Shown: positions 23,050 through 32,776, counted from the stretch's first letter. The stretch is DNA of 64,000 bases from REEB76 sp963774895 (GCA_963774895.1 CAVZGN010000004.1:372001-436000), one strand, 5' to 3'. Notes: generated by a model not told the origin, from the letters alone. Translations and numbers: made by a program.

Positions 23050-23931
23050 ATGCATGCCGCCCTCATCATCAACCCGGCCGCTGGCCGTGGCGCGGGACAA
23101 AAACTCGGGCCGGCAATCGTCAGCTACCTCGCGCAACTCGATATCACGGTACAGAGCTTCTACAGCGACTCACCGGGGGGCGTAACCCGTCTGGCAAAAC
23201 AACAACTGCAAGCTCGACCTGAGATGCTGGTCGTTGCGGGTGGTGATGGCAGTGTGCACGAAGCCGTGAACGGCTGGATGCAGGCAGGAGGCGGCGTGCC
23301 TCTGGCGGTAATTCCCATCGGTACCGGCAACGATTTCAGCAAAATGCTGGCGGCCGGATCAGACTGGCGTGCGGCCTGCCATTCCATAGCCACCGGGAAT
23401 ACACGGCGTGTGGATGTAGGACACTGCAATGATTTTTATTTTGCCAATAGTCTAGGTATCGGATTCGATGCACAGGTGGCCTTGACGGCCAATCGCATGC
23501 AGTGGCTCCATGGCGATCTTGTATACGGCGTTGCCGTGGCCTACACATTGTTGTTAGATCACAGGACACCAAGCGTGCGCCTGCGGCATAAGGGCGGTAC
23601 GCTGGATACATCCATCACGCTGATCGCCGTAAGCAACGGCTGCTGTGAAGGTGGTGCGTTCAAGTTAGCGCCACACGCGAAAATTGATGACGGACAGTTC
23701 GATGTGATCGTGGCCCAAGGTATGGGCCGACTGGGCATACTCGCGTTGGTTCCACGGGTACTGCGCGGCAGCCATCTTGGTCGTCCTGGCATCGTGGATT
23801 TAAAAACAGATAGGTTGCTAATCGAATCTGAAGCGGGCTTGCCCGTACATGCCGACGGCGAGATACGTTATACGGATGCCAGACGCCTTGAGATCGAGAT
23901 CCTTCCGCAAAGTCTTACGTTGGTTGCCTGA
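23050..23931 (+). CDS. YegS/DgkB-type lipid kinase
   Basis: Diacylglycerol/sphingosine kinase-fold protein of 293 residues that phosphorylates a lipid. The ATP-binding motif VVAGGDGSVHEAVNG is at about 58-72, followed by IPIGTGNDF. Family motifs in the C-terminal domain include KIDDGQFDV and GLPVHADGE. It ends tail-to-tail with the EamA gene, overlapping 17 bp. The substrate cannot be told from sequence. Confidence 0.9.
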   Translation: MHAALIINPAAGRGAGQKLGPAIVSYLAQLDITVQSFYSDSPGGVTRLAKQQLQARPEMLVVAGGDGSVHEAVNGWMQAGGGVPLAVIPIGTGNDFSKMLAAGSDWRAACHSIATGNTRRVDVGHCNDFYFANSLGIGFDAQVALTANRMQWLHGDLVYGVAVAYTLLLDHRTPSVRLRHKGGTLDTSITLIAVSNGCCEGGAFKLAPHAKIDDGQFDVIVAQGMGRLGILALVPRVLRGSHLGRPGIVDLKTDRLLIESEAGLPVHADGEIRYTDARRLEIEILPQSLTLVA

Positions 23932-24793
23932 CAGAAGTTATTGAGGTTCGTTTTATCGAGCCGAGATAGATCGCCGCCACCGCTAAAGCAGCCCCCATGA
24001 TCTCGACCGTAGTAAATTGCCGGCCGAAAAATAAAACGTCCCAGGCAAACGCACAAACCGGTTGCAGCAATAACACCAGCCCGACCTGTGAAGCCCTGAC
24101 TTTCGAAATGCTGTTGGAGATCAATACCCAACCCAGTACCTGGCCGAATACACCGTAGGCAACCAACCAGCCTGCATCACGCCAATTGGGAATGACAAAC
24201 GAAGCCTGCTCAGGCCACATGGCGAGTGCCAGCATGCCGGCACTCAACAGTGACACCAACATCAATGTGACGAAGGAGGAGCCGCTTGTTTCAACAATCC
24301 GTGCGCGACGCAGCGCCAGTAAATAACCTGCATAACAGCAGGCCGTGAGAAGTCCCAGGATGATTCCCAAGCGATAACTGGATGAGAACGATGCCCAGTC
24401 CACACCTACCAGCAGCACCAGACCCAGTATGGCGAGCGGTACCGAAACTACCTGGAACCAGGTGAGTCGCTCGCGGAAAACCAACACACCCACAGCCGCG
24501 AGCAGGAACACTTGGAAATTGGCCAGTAGCGTAGCCAGACCTGGACCCACATACAGGATGCTGCGATGCCAGAAGGTCAGGTCCAGAGCAAAGAACATGG
24601 CTACCAGACACAACATGGCGATAGCCGTTCCTTTAAGATTCACTCGCTCGCCACGCCACCACACAACGCCAAGCAGAATCAATCCGCCGAACAGCATGCG
24701 GTAGAATGCACTGGTGGCCGGCGATACGCTGACCAGTTTCACGAATACCGCCGAGAAACTGATCATCACGGCGCCCGCAATCAGCTGCCACAT
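23915..24793 (-). CDS. EamA/DMT-superfamily transporter
   Basis: Inner membrane exporter of 292 residues with about ten hydrophobic helices arranged as two five-helix repeats. Features include SAVFVKLVSVSPATSAFYRMLFG near the N-terminus and the pore-helix segment ALDLTFWHRSILYVGPGLATLL. The substrate is unknown; relatives export amino acids or nucleotide metabolites. Confidence 0.88.
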   Translation of the reverse strand: MWQLIAGAVMISFSAVFVKLVSVSPATSAFYRMLFGGLILLGVVWWRGERVNLKGTAIAMLCLVAMFFALDLTFWHRSILYVGPGLATLLANFQVFLLAAVGVLVFRERLTWFQVVSVPLAILGLVLLVGVDWASFSSSYRLGIILGLLTACCYAGYLLALRRARIVETSGSSFVTLMLVSLLSAGMLALAMWPEQASFVIPNWRDAGWLVAYGVFGQVLGWVLISNSISKVRASQVGLVLLLQPVCAFAWDVLFFGRQFTTVEIMGAALAVAAIYLGSIKRTSITSVRQPT

Positions 24794-24992
24794 AAGAATT
24801 TCTCGATTTACACTCAGGAAATTATTGAATGCTTGAAATCAAGTCATCCAGAATTTCAAAACCACACGTAATTCTGCAAATGGAGCTTACGCTGCTCTCC
24901 GAAATGCATGTACTATAAATAGCATAGCCCCTTTAATTTCATGCAGTCCTGAATCACGGACTCGTGTTACGGCAAAGTTTTTCCGGTAGATA

Positions 24993-25583
24993 CTAATGCG
25001 TGAGTGCGGCCTCTAATTCAGCAAAGGTCCAGGCAACGCCCAGCGTGTTGAGGGGAATGCCCAATTGCCGTCCGATGCTGGTGGCCGAAAAGATTCCGCG
25101 TATAGCCGGCCCCGAAGGAGTGTGCTCGACCACGATGGCGTGCTGCCGGCCGGTGCGTTTCAGCGTTTCGATAATGTCGCCGACACGCGACTCGGCGACA
25201 TCAGGCATGGAGAGCGCTTCGAGTTTGTCCCGCGGCGTCATGACGTCACGCGCCAGCACCTGGTTTCGGCTCACGGCCATTTCCTGCTGGAAGCGTAAGG
25301 GCCGCATACCCCTGATGTCATTCAAGGTAATGAGTCCCAGTAGATCCCCGGACTCGTTGAGCACGAACAACAGGCGCACACCTGCATTCTTCATACGTTC
25401 TTCGGCATTTTCGATTGGGCAGTTTGGGTCAACGCAGGCGGCAGAGATACGGCTTAGATCGGTCATGACGTCGATGGCGGGACTATTCAGGGTAACTCTT
25501 TGCGGGAGTATATGGCTTGGACGCATCAATACCGTGTCGGCTGTCGCCATGGTTATCGGTAAAATCTTGAACGCTCCGTTCAT
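24993..25583 (-). CDS. CBS-domain protein
   Basis: 196 residues with a CBS pair: the first around 43-115 (CPIENAEERMKNAGVRLLFVLNESGDLLGLITLNDIRG), the second around 120-186 (VGDIIETLKRTGRQHAIVVE ... IRGIFSATSIGRQLG). CBS pairs bind adenosine nucleotides and usually regulate a partner. There is no catalytic domain here. The gene stands alone. Confidence 0.85.
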   Translation of the reverse strand: MNGAFKILPITMATADTVLMRPSHILPQRVTLNSPAIDVMTDLSRISAACVDPNCPIENAEERMKNAGVRLLFVLNESGDLLGLITLNDIRGMRPLRFQQEMAVSRNQVLARDVMTPRDKLEALSMPDVAESRVGDIIETLKRTGRQHAIVVEHTPSGPAIRGIFSATSIGRQLGIPLNTLGVAWTFAELEAALTH

Positions 25584-25805
25584 AACGTACTCCGGCTGTG
25601 CGTTTCGATGCTGCGAAAAGATTATATCGCAGCTTTGTATGCCTGGTTTTCATACACGTAAATCCGTTCGCCATTAAAGCAGCACGTGTTCTCAGAAGCT
25701 GAGAGGTATCACAACCCCGCAAGCAATGCGTTACACGAGTGCATCCTGGGGCATGCTACAATTCAAAACATATAATTCTTTGCAACTCCGCGGCTTATCT
25801 TCCAT

Positions 25806-26723
25806 ATGTCGAAGAAAATACGCATCACCAACGTGCATCTGGATCTCGGCGCAAGCCGGCGCGGCACTGACATGGGCTCTTCCGCCATGCATGTGGCTGG
25901 GGTAGTGCCGGCCCTCGAAAAGCTCGGACACAGGGTGGTCGGCATGCGTCACATCGGCCAGGTTTCCATGGAAGCAGCCGAGGTTGGGAATCCGCATGCG
26001 CGTTACCTGAAAGTCATCAATGAAGTGTGCCGTGAACTGGCTGATGAAACAGAGAAGACGCTCGCTAACGGCGAATTTCCACTGATTCTGGGTGGCGACC
26101 ATTCACAAGCTATCGGCTCAATTGCAGGCATTGCGCGCTATTTCAGGAAGCGAGGCAAGGAATTGGGCGTGTTCTGGTTCGATGCGCACACCGACATGAA
26201 CACGCCTGAAACCAGCAACTCGGGCAATATTCACGGCATGCCGCTTTCCACCTTGCTGGGTGTGGGTCCGAAAGAACTGACGGGAATAAGCGGGCAAGTG
26301 CCGGCTATAAAACCTGAGCATGTGGTAATTTTCGGCGTGCGTGACGTGGACAGCAAGGAAGCGGAGCTGGTGAAAAAATCCGGGGTTCGGGTATTCACCA
26401 TGAGTGAAATCGATGCCCGCGGCGCCGCCAACTGTCTTGAAGAAGCCATGCAGATTCTTGGTCACGCCAGCGCCGGCATCCACCTATCCTATGACCTGGA
26501 TGGCTCCGATCCTTCAGTAGCACCGGGCACGGGCACGCCGGTACCGGGCGGGCTCGACTTCCGTGAATCGCATCTGGTGTGCGAAGTCATCGCCAAGAGC
26601 GGACGGCTCACCAGCATGGAAGTGGTGGAATTGAACCCTATACTCGACATCGAAAACCGCACCGGCAAGTTTGCCGTCTGGCTTATACAGTCAGCTCTGG
26701 GCCGCACCATCCTCTGGAACTGA
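25806..26723 (+). CDS. Arginase-family ureohydrolase, probably arginase
   Basis: Binuclear manganese enzyme; arginase cleaves arginine to ornithine and urea. It has 305 residues. Mn ligands are seen in GGDHSQAIGS (His), WFDAHTDMN (Asp-x-His-x-Asp) and SYDLDGSDPSVAP (the usual S-F-D-x-D-x-x-DP with Tyr and Leu substitutions). The substrate loop TSNSGNIHGMPL resembles arginase (SGNxHGMP) more than agmatinase. Full length, single gene. Confidence 0.88.
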   Translation: MSKKIRITNVHLDLGASRRGTDMGSSAMHVAGVVPALEKLGHRVVGMRHIGQVSMEAAEVGNPHARYLKVINEVCRELADETEKTLANGEFPLILGGDHSQAIGSIAGIARYFRKRGKELGVFWFDAHTDMNTPETSNSGNIHGMPLSTLLGVGPKELTGISGQVPAIKPEHVVIFGVRDVDSKEAELVKKSGVRVFTMSEIDARGAANCLEEAMQILGHASAGIHLSYDLDGSDPSVAPGTGTPVPGGLDFRESHLVCEVIAKSGRLTSMEVVELNPILDIENRTGKFAVWLIQSALGRTILWN

Positions 26724-26765
26724 TCTTAAAAAATAATCGTGCAGTCTGCGCGATAAACACTTCGA

Positions 26766-27650
26766 TCAATGAACGACTGAAGTTGGAACGAGTGTTTTAA
26801 TAATCTGCTGATAGCGCTCGGTGCCTTCCACTTGATTGCCATAACGACCCATGTGGCCAGCCTGCATTTCGGCGGACAACATGGCGACACGTGCCACAGG
26901 CGCTGGATGGGTGGCGAGCAGCAACTGCATGCTGTTGCTTTTGGCATTGACGGTTTCCAGAGTTTGCAATACCGCAACTAACCCATAGGGGTCATAACCG
27001 GCGCGCGCCGCCAGCACTACGCCCATGCGGTCCGCTTCGAACTCATCATCTTTGTCTAGCCCTTTGGAATACAGGTTACGGGTGGCTGCGGCAACGTCAT
27101 CGAACAGCTGCGTGTTCTGACCGTGCTGTTGCAGCCCGAATTGCGCCGCCTGACCGACCAGATCGAGTTGCGCCGCCTGCTGTAAGGCCTTGAGCTGCTG
27201 CTTCAGGACCACGTGGCTGATCTCATGGCCCAAGGCGCCCGCCAGCTCCGCCTCGCTGCGCATGTGCAACAGCAATCCGCGGGTAATGAACACGTAACCA
27301 CCCGGCACCGCGAAGGCATCGATGTCGTTCGAGTCAACCACCGCGAAATGCCAAGGCAGGTCCGGACGGTCGCTTTGCAGGGCAACCCACAACCCGACTT
27401 TATTCACATAATCCTGCACCGGCTGATTATTGATGGGTTTGGCGGCACCCAATAATGTGGATGCGGTGGCATAGCCGATCTGTTGTTCTTCCTGTTGATT
27501 CGCGGGCTTCACTGCCTGCTTAACGGTCTTCATGGTGTTGAAGACACTATTGATGTCCAGACTACCACCATTGGTACACGCGGCGAACGCCAATACGAGT
27601 ATGCATGGCAACGGGCGCCACAAGATTTTTATGTGAGTGCGCATCTTCAT
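26766..27650 (-). CDS. M48-family zinc metalloprotease, lipoprotein
   Basis: 294 residues. A lipoprotein signal (LVLAFAACTNGG, lipid-modified Cys near 25) suggests anchoring on the outer membrane or periplasmic face. The zinc motif is HEISHVV near 142-148, with the third ligand in DEFEADRMGV. Family relatives (BepA, LoiP) degrade misassembled envelope proteins. The start overlaps the upstream SH3 gene stop (ATGA), so it is the third gene of the cyclase operon. Confidence 0.9.
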   Translation of the reverse strand: MKMRTHIKILWRPLPCILVLAFAACTNGGSLDINSVFNTMKTVKQAVKPANQQEEQQIGYATASTLLGAAKPINNQPVQDYVNKVGLWVALQSDRPDLPWHFAVVDSNDIDAFAVPGGYVFITRGLLLHMRSEAELAGALGHEISHVVLKQQLKALQQAAQLDLVGQAAQFGLQQHGQNTQLFDDVAAATRNLYSKGLDKDDEFEADRMGVVLAARAGYDPYGLVAVLQTLETVNAKSNSMQLLLATHPAPVARVAMLSAEMQAGHMGRYGNQVEGTERYQQIIKTLVPTSVVH

Positions 27651-28177
27651 TGCTGCACCCCCTTTACCTCTGGCAAATAGGCGACTTGTACGGCCTTGAG
27701 GTCCAATTGCTGCGCGAACTGGCGGGCTTGCTGTGGTGTGGCTGACCAGGCGGTGATTGCCTTGGCGGCCTGTGGATCCGGTTTGGCATTGGCGATGTCG
27801 CCAGTATTCAGTCCACGCACGCCGGTGGTGGCGGTGACACCGGTAGCACCGGAGCGTCCGCTTTCAAACAGAGATGAGAGCCAGCCGAACCCCCAGCTGC
27901 TGCCGCTACTACCGCTGCTGGTGTTATCCATGCGGATGCTGGTCATCTGCAACCAGCCGTCCTGGCCTGATTTCAGCCGTACGTGATACCAGCCGCCCTG
28001 GCGCTCAATGATCGTGATCGTGGTGCCGGCCGGCAACGTGCTGATGGCCGCCGCATCGGAATACGGCGCGCTGTTAAGCGGCGTTTCCACAACAGTCTGA
28101 GCTGTGGATTGTGACACAGCCGCATTCACCGCCAGGGTCACCAGCAGCGCCAGCAATAACAGTCCCCAACGTTTCAT
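27647..28177 (-). CDS. Secreted bacterial SH3-domain protein
   Basis: 176 residues with an N-terminal signal peptide (about 1-22). An SH3b fold at about 27-82 includes LNSAPYSDAAAISTLPAGTT, then WYHVRLKSGQDGWLQ. A Ser/Gly-rich linker and a C-terminal helical stretch follow. SH3b domains usually bind peptidoglycan or peptides. Both ends overlap neighbours by ATGA, which shows tight coupling with the cyclase and the protease. Confidence 0.85.
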   Translation of the reverse strand: MKRWGLLLLALLVTLAVNAAVSQSTAQTVVETPLNSAPYSDAAAISTLPAGTTITIIERQGGWYHVRLKSGQDGWLQMTSIRMDNTSSGSSGSSWGFGWLSSLFESGRSGATGVTATTGVRGLNTGDIANAKPDPQAAKAITAWSATPQQARQFAQQLDLKAVQVAYLPEVKGVQQ

Positions 28178-30015
28178 GGTTTCTTCTCCACCGGCTCGAA
28201 CAGATGCACGGTCTGCGCCCGACCCTTTACTTTATAGGAGCCGCGATCGATAAAGTCAAAGGCGGCCCCGCAGCACTCGCGGGTGACGGCCGACACCAGC
28301 ATGCGCGCCACACCTTTAGTTTGGCTCTCGATGCGGCTGGCGAGATTCACAGTATCGCCGATGGCGGTATAGTCCAGCTTGTTTTCCGAACCCATGAAGC
28401 CCACCACGGCGGAGCCAGTGTGGATGCCGATGCCGATATCGAAGCTCTCAGACAGCACCCCCAGATCCCGGCGGAAATCCTCCAGTACCCTAGCCATTTC
28501 CAAGCCGGCCTGCACTGCATGTTTGGCCTGATCCGGATCAGGCACGGGTGCGCCCCAGAAGGCCATGATGCAATCGCCGATGAACTTATCCACCGTGCCG
28601 CCGTGGTGGAAGATGACCTCCACCTGCCGAGAGAAGTAGCGGTTAAGCAGGGAAACGACTTCTTCCGGTGTGCGGGTTTCAGAGAGCGGCGTGAATCCAC
28701 GGATATCGGAGAACAGTACCGTGAGTTCGCAGCTGGCGGCTTTGTCGTCCAGAAGGTTGCGCTGGCTTTTCACCAAATCGTTCACCACCCGTGGGTCCAG
28801 GAAACGGCTGAACAATCCGATGGCATACAATCGATCACGGCGCTCGCGGAAATAATCCGCAAGCCCCAGGCTGATGAAAAACAACCACGCGAACATCAAT
28901 GGCTGGAACACCGGCACCAGCCAGCGTTGATTGAGCAATGCATACGCTATGACGATCAAAACCGGAGTAGCCAAAAACAACAGCGCACCGGTGGTCAGCA
29001 GTCCACGCCCCCAACGAAATAAAGCCGCCACTGCGAGTATTAATATTAATGACAGCAGTGGCCCGACAATAATGGATGGACGCCGCATCCAGTCGCCGTC
29101 CTTGAGGTTGGCGATCGCGGTGGCCACGATAAATGCACCTGGATAAAGATGGCTGATGGGCGTAGCGCGCAGATCGCCAAGCGATGTGGCATTACTGCCG
29201 ATGATGACTATCTTGTGGGTAAATTCGTTACTGGGGCGCTGGTGATTGTGACGCTGAAAATCTGTGTACACGTCATAAAATGATAGATGTGGCATCGATC
29301 CTGCGGTGCCCAGCCAATTGAGCAGGATGGAGGATTGTTCTGGCACCTGCCAGCCGAGGGCTCCCGCCACCCGTGCCGGCAGTGAGGGGATACGCCAACC
29401 ATAGGCATCATAGTAGAGGTAATAGCGCCGCCCTATTCCATCGTCGTCCTGAAGAAAGTTGATCACACCCACGCGTCCTGTCATGGCAAGCGGCGGCAGA
29501 GGAAATTGCAACGCCACACGCGCCTGCGGATCAGCTCCAGGGCCCGGCGTAAAACCGAATTTCGATGGGTAATCCTTAATCGGTGCATTCTTGCTGTCGT
29601 CCGCGCCCTCCAAGCGCACCATGGGGAAAAACACTTTGTTGCTGGCTGTGGCAACATCGATGAAATACTTGTCGGAGTCGGGCCGCACCAGATCTGGATC
29701 CACGAAATTGATATCGAAGACCACGGCGGAAGGTTGCTCGGCCAGAATGCCCTGCACCAGCTGGCCGTATACCGCCCGCGGCCATGGCCAACCGCCGACC
29801 TCTTTGGTCATCTCATAGAGGCTGCGTTCATCGACATTTACAACCATCACGTCGGGGTCCGGTGTCTTGCCGGTCGCATGCATACGTACGAGTTCATCCT
29901 GCAACCAGTATTCGATTGGTGTGAGCGCATGGAAGATGGAGAAATTGACGATGATTAACAGGACGAAGGTGAGCAATAGCATGCTGCGGGCGGAAAGCCT
30001 GGATTTGACCTTCAT
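28174..30015 (-). CDS. CHASE2-domain class III adenylate/guanylate cyclase
   Basis: Membrane sensor cyclase of 613 residues. I prefer ATG 30013-30015 (MKVKSRLSARS) because GGGGG lies five bases upstream; an ATG at 30061-30063 adds 16 residues. Order: one TM (~12-30), extracytoplasmic CHASE2 domain (VMVVNVDERSLYEM ... VVFDINFVDPD), three TMs (~320-395), then the cyclase domain with FSDIRGFTPLSE, DKFIGDCIMAFWGAP and GIGIHTGSAVVGFMG plus YTAIGDTVNLASRIE. Metal-binding Asp residues and the transition-state Asn/Arg are present, so it looks active. First gene of an operon with SH3 and M48 genes. Confidence 0.92.
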   Translation of the reverse strand: MKVKSRLSARSMLLLTFVLLIIVNFSIFHALTPIEYWLQDELVRMHATGKTPDPDVMVVNVDERSLYEMTKEVGGWPWPRAVYGQLVQGILAEQPSAVVFDINFVDPDLVRPDSDKYFIDVATASNKVFFPMVRLEGADDSKNAPIKDYPSKFGFTPGPGADPQARVALQFPLPPLAMTGRVGVINFLQDDDGIGRRYYLYYDAYGWRIPSLPARVAGALGWQVPEQSSILLNWLGTAGSMPHLSFYDVYTDFQRHNHQRPSNEFTHKIVIIGSNATSLGDLRATPISHLYPGAFIVATAIANLKDGDWMRRPSIIVGPLLSLILILAVAALFRWGRGLLTTGALLFLATPVLIVIAYALLNQRWLVPVFQPLMFAWLFFISLGLADYFRERRDRLYAIGLFSRFLDPRVVNDLVKSQRNLLDDKAASCELTVLFSDIRGFTPLSETRTPEEVVSLLNRYFSRQVEVIFHHGGTVDKFIGDCIMAFWGAPVPDPDQAKHAVQAGLEMARVLEDFRRDLGVLSESFDIGIGIHTGSAVVGFMGSENKLDYTAIGDTVNLASRIESQTKGVARMLVSAVTRECCGAAFDFIDRGSYKVKGRAQTVHLFEPVEKKP

Positions 30016-30080
30016 GATGACCCCCGATGCCATAGTCCCTGGACGGCTGACGTCCTTCAGCATAGCGGGTTTTGAATAAT

Positions 30081-30545
30081 CTACCAGCGGTGATAGGCGG
30101 GGTGCCCGGGTTTCACGGCCACGAACGTGCCGCGGCAGGTATCACACAGCTTGCCGCCGGCTATCAATTCTCCTTCCACAACCGCCCGGTCGTCCGTGGA
30201 CGATAGGACACGGGCGTGCAATTCAATGGGTCCGTCGGTGGGCGTGGGACACTTCAGGGAGATGGCGTATTCCGCGGTGACCGTGCATGGCGGTGAATGC
30301 GCGCCGGTTTTCTTCATCAGGTGCCAGGCGGCGGTCCAGTTGCAATGACAATCCAACAGTGTGCCGATGATACCACCGCTGAGTACACCGGGAAATGCTT
30401 CATACTGTTTGTTTGCATGCCACTCCGCGATAACTTCTTCTCCGCTTACAAAACTGCGGATATGCAGGCCCTCGGGATTGGCCGGGCCGCATCCGAAACA
30501 GGCATTGTGAGGTGCATAGGTTTCCTGCAGTGATTTTTCCGTCAT
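30081..30545 (-). CDS. PaaI-like hotdog-fold thioesterase
   Basis: 154 residues. The hotdog helix region is GVLSGGIIGTLLDCHCNWTAAW, where the family commonly has GGxxxxLxD. It begins with a CFGCGPANPEGLHI motif found in one branch of the family. Substrate unknown. ATGA overlap with the ctlX stop indicates coexpression. Confidence 0.82.
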   Translation of the reverse strand: MTEKSLQETYAPHNACFGCGPANPEGLHIRSFVSGEEVIAEWHANKQYEAFPGVLSGGIIGTLLDCHCNWTAAWHLMKKTGAHSPPCTVTAEYAISLKCPTPTDGPIELHARVLSSTDDRAVVEGELIAGGKLCDTCRGTFVAVKPGHPAYHRW

Positions 30546-31498
30546 GCCGCAGCCTTAGCATCCGTCCGTGGTAAAAAAATCTCCGCCAGCATGCAGCGTA
30601 CGCTGCCGCCAGCACAATTTTCGATGGTATTCACCGGACTGGATACCACGCGCGTGTACTTTTTGATGATGCCGCGCTGTGTGGGTGTCAGGCAGCGTTC
30701 AGCACGCATGGACATGGCAAGCACGGAACCACCATATTGGGTACCGAGTTGCAGAACGTTGCCGGCAAATTCTCCCATCTGCTGGCCTGTTATCGGTATG
30801 ATCTCATGCCCGGTTTGTTCGAGTCGCTGCTGAATGCGGCGGCGCTGGCTGACTTCTTCGATACTGGCGACGCAGAAAATCGCAAAGCGATCACCTACGC
30901 TCATCATGACATCGGTGTGATAGATAGGCTTGCCGGAACTGTCATTTGCGTGAAACGCAATTAATTCATATTCCTGCTTAGTAGCCCATTCACGTAGCAG
31001 TTTGCCATCGGTGCGCGGCGACAGGCACGCGTAAGCTATCCGGTGCGGCCGGTCTATTACCAGGCTACCAGTGCCTTCCAGAAATCGTCCCTCCAGTTCT
31101 GCGCCCGATAAATCCTCAATATGATTGACCTGATAACCGCGTTGCTTATGCAATGCTTCGATGATATCCGAGCGACGTTCCCAACGTCGATTCTGTGCGC
31201 GCATCGGATAAAGATATACGGAACCATCACCATGAAAACTCACCCAGTTGCCGGGAAATACTGCATCCGGCGTCCAGGGTTCCGTCGTATCCTCAAATAC
31301 TTCCACAGTCACGCCCAACTTGCGCAAGGCCATCACCAAAACATCGAATTCCTGCAGCGCCAACGGTTGCGGGTCATTTACTTCGATGTTGGTCCGTTGA
31401 AATGTGTTGGAGGCCGCGGTCTCGGCATTGATGCTGAAACGCGCCGGCCTGATCATGAGTACAGCATCGGTAATCTGGGATTCTGTAGTTGCGGCCAT
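30542..31498 (-). CDS. ctlX: CtlX-type citrulline hydrolase, amidinotransferase fold
   Basis: Guanidine-modifying-enzyme superfamily protein of 318 residues (start ATG 31496-31498, MAATTESQ). Catalytic elements: TPDAVFPGNWVSFH, EGTGSLVIDRPHRIAYAC, HTDVMMSVGD, and the nucleophile Cys in NTIENCAGGSVRCMLAEIF. The family hydrolyses citrulline or related ureido/guanidino compounds. An arginase gene lies 4 kb away, so arginine/citrulline breakdown is a reasonable shared theme, but they are not in one operon. Confidence 0.85.
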   Translation of the reverse strand: MAATTESQITDAVLMIRPARFSINAETAASNTFQRTNIEVNDPQPLALQEFDVLVMALRKLGVTVEVFEDTTEPWTPDAVFPGNWVSFHGDGSVYLYPMRAQNRRWERRSDIIEALHKQRGYQVNHIEDLSGAELEGRFLEGTGSLVIDRPHRIAYACLSPRTDGKLLREWATKQEYELIAFHANDSSGKPIYHTDVMMSVGDRFAIFCVASIEEVSQRRRIQQRLEQTGHEIIPITGQQMGEFAGNVLQLGTQYGGSVLAMSMRAERCLTPTQRGIIKKYTRVVSSPVNTIENCAGGSVRCMLAEIFLPRTDAKAAA

Positions 31499-31631
31499 GG
31501 TTCCGAGCAATGAATACGCCTACTGAAATATTACACCAAAACGGAACGCATCAGGCCTGTGAAAGCTATCCCTGCCTAAATGACCAGCCAAGTGGTAAAG
31601 TTCTTGCAGACAGATCGACTGAGAGTTTTCC

Positions 31632-32690
31632 ATGTCCTCCGGTTTCACCCGCGGTGACCGTATACCAGATATCCAAAGACTCGATCAGCGAGGCGAGCCG
31701 CGGATGCTCTATGACCTGCAAGTGGGTCAGCCAATATTAATGATGCTATTTGATAATCCTGAAGCAGACGCTACCCGTACGGTGCTCAATATTCTGTCGC
31801 ACGCTGATCCTATCTGGGAGCAGATTACCCGCGTGATTCTGATTCAGAGCACACCTGCTCAATGTAGAAACCTAACGAATGGCGCATCCGATAACCTGAC
31901 GATACTGGCGGATGACGGTGCGGTAGCCAGACATCTATTGGGCTCTGTATCGACAGTATCACACCCAATCACCGCATTCGCGCTGGATGCTAATTTTCGG
32001 GTTATCGAGCGCCTCGAGCATAACAGCAGTGAGAATCTGGATGACTTTATGCAGCAGTTAAAAGCTGTTTATAAAAGCCTGGTGATGTCCAGCCCAAAAA
32101 TACTACACCAACAGGCGCCGGTATTATTCATTCCGCGTGTTCTGGAAACCAGCATATGCAACGAATTAATCCAGTTTTTCAACACGGATGGCGGTCAGCC
32201 TTCGGGGACAGCACGTATCGAAGGTAACAATATCCGGTGGCAACCCGACCCGTCGGTGAAAATGCGGCGTGATGTTTATATGAAAGACAGCGCGTTATTG
32301 GAGAACATCAAGCAATTGCTGGCCAGACGCGTGTTACCGGAAATCAAACGTTGCTTCAACTTTCAGGTCACCCAGCACGAGGTATTCAAACTGGTCTGTT
32401 ACGATGCCCAAACTGGCGGTTATTTCCGTCCTCACCGCGACAATGAATCACGCGATACCCAGCATCGTCGCTTTGCCATGACTTTGAATCTCAATACCGG
32501 GGATTATTCCGGAGGTCAACTGAAGTTCCCAGAATTTGGATCTGATCTCTATCAGCCTGAACGTGGCGGGGCCCTAATCTTTTCATGTGCGCTGCTGCAT
32601 GAAGTTATACCGGTCACTGCCGGCACGCGTTATGTACTACTGGGTTTTTTCTTCGGTGACGCAGAAAAGATGCAAATCATGCAGCACTAG
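31632..32690 (+). CDS. Thioredoxin-fold / 2OG-Fe(II) oxygenase fusion protein
   Basis: 352 residues. The first ~150 look like a peroxiredoxin/redoxin fold (GDRIPDIQRLDQRGEPRMLYDL ... PILMMLF) but lack the peroxidatic Cys. The C-terminal half is a prolyl-4-hydroxylase-type oxygenase: iron ligands in FRPHRDNES (His-x-Asp) and LLHEVIPV (His), and the 2-oxoglutarate Arg in TAGTRYVLLGFF. It is probably an Fe(II)-dependent hydroxylase. Substrate unknown. Divergent from ctlX. Confidence 0.82.
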   Translation: MSSGFTRGDRIPDIQRLDQRGEPRMLYDLQVGQPILMMLFDNPEADATRTVLNILSHADPIWEQITRVILIQSTPAQCRNLTNGASDNLTILADDGAVARHLLGSVSTVSHPITAFALDANFRVIERLEHNSSENLDDFMQQLKAVYKSLVMSSPKILHQQAPVLFIPRVLETSICNELIQFFNTDGGQPSGTARIEGNNIRWQPDPSVKMRRDVYMKDSALLENIKQLLARRVLPEIKRCFNFQVTQHEVFKLVCYDAQTGGYFRPHRDNESRDTQHRRFAMTLNLNTGDYSGGQLKFPEFGSDLYQPERGGALIFSCALLHEVIPVTAGTRYVLLGFFFGDAEKMQIMQH

Positions 32691-32735
32691 AACTACCTGC
32701 ATCAAGGTAATGCGTTATCCCTATTCCTGTCTTGA

Positions 32736-32768
32736 GAAAAAACCCCGATGGTGTTGTGACCACCGGGG
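32736..32768 (-). terminator. Rho-independent terminator beyond the 5S remnant
   Basis: Minus strand CCCCGGTGGT and ACCATCGGGG form a 10-bp stem (one G-U pair) followed by TTTTTT. It lies past the degenerate 5S and gives the rrn transcript a second stop. It could also weakly end the plus-strand oxygenase transcript. Confidence 0.8.
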
Positions 32769-32776
32769 TTTCGTGT

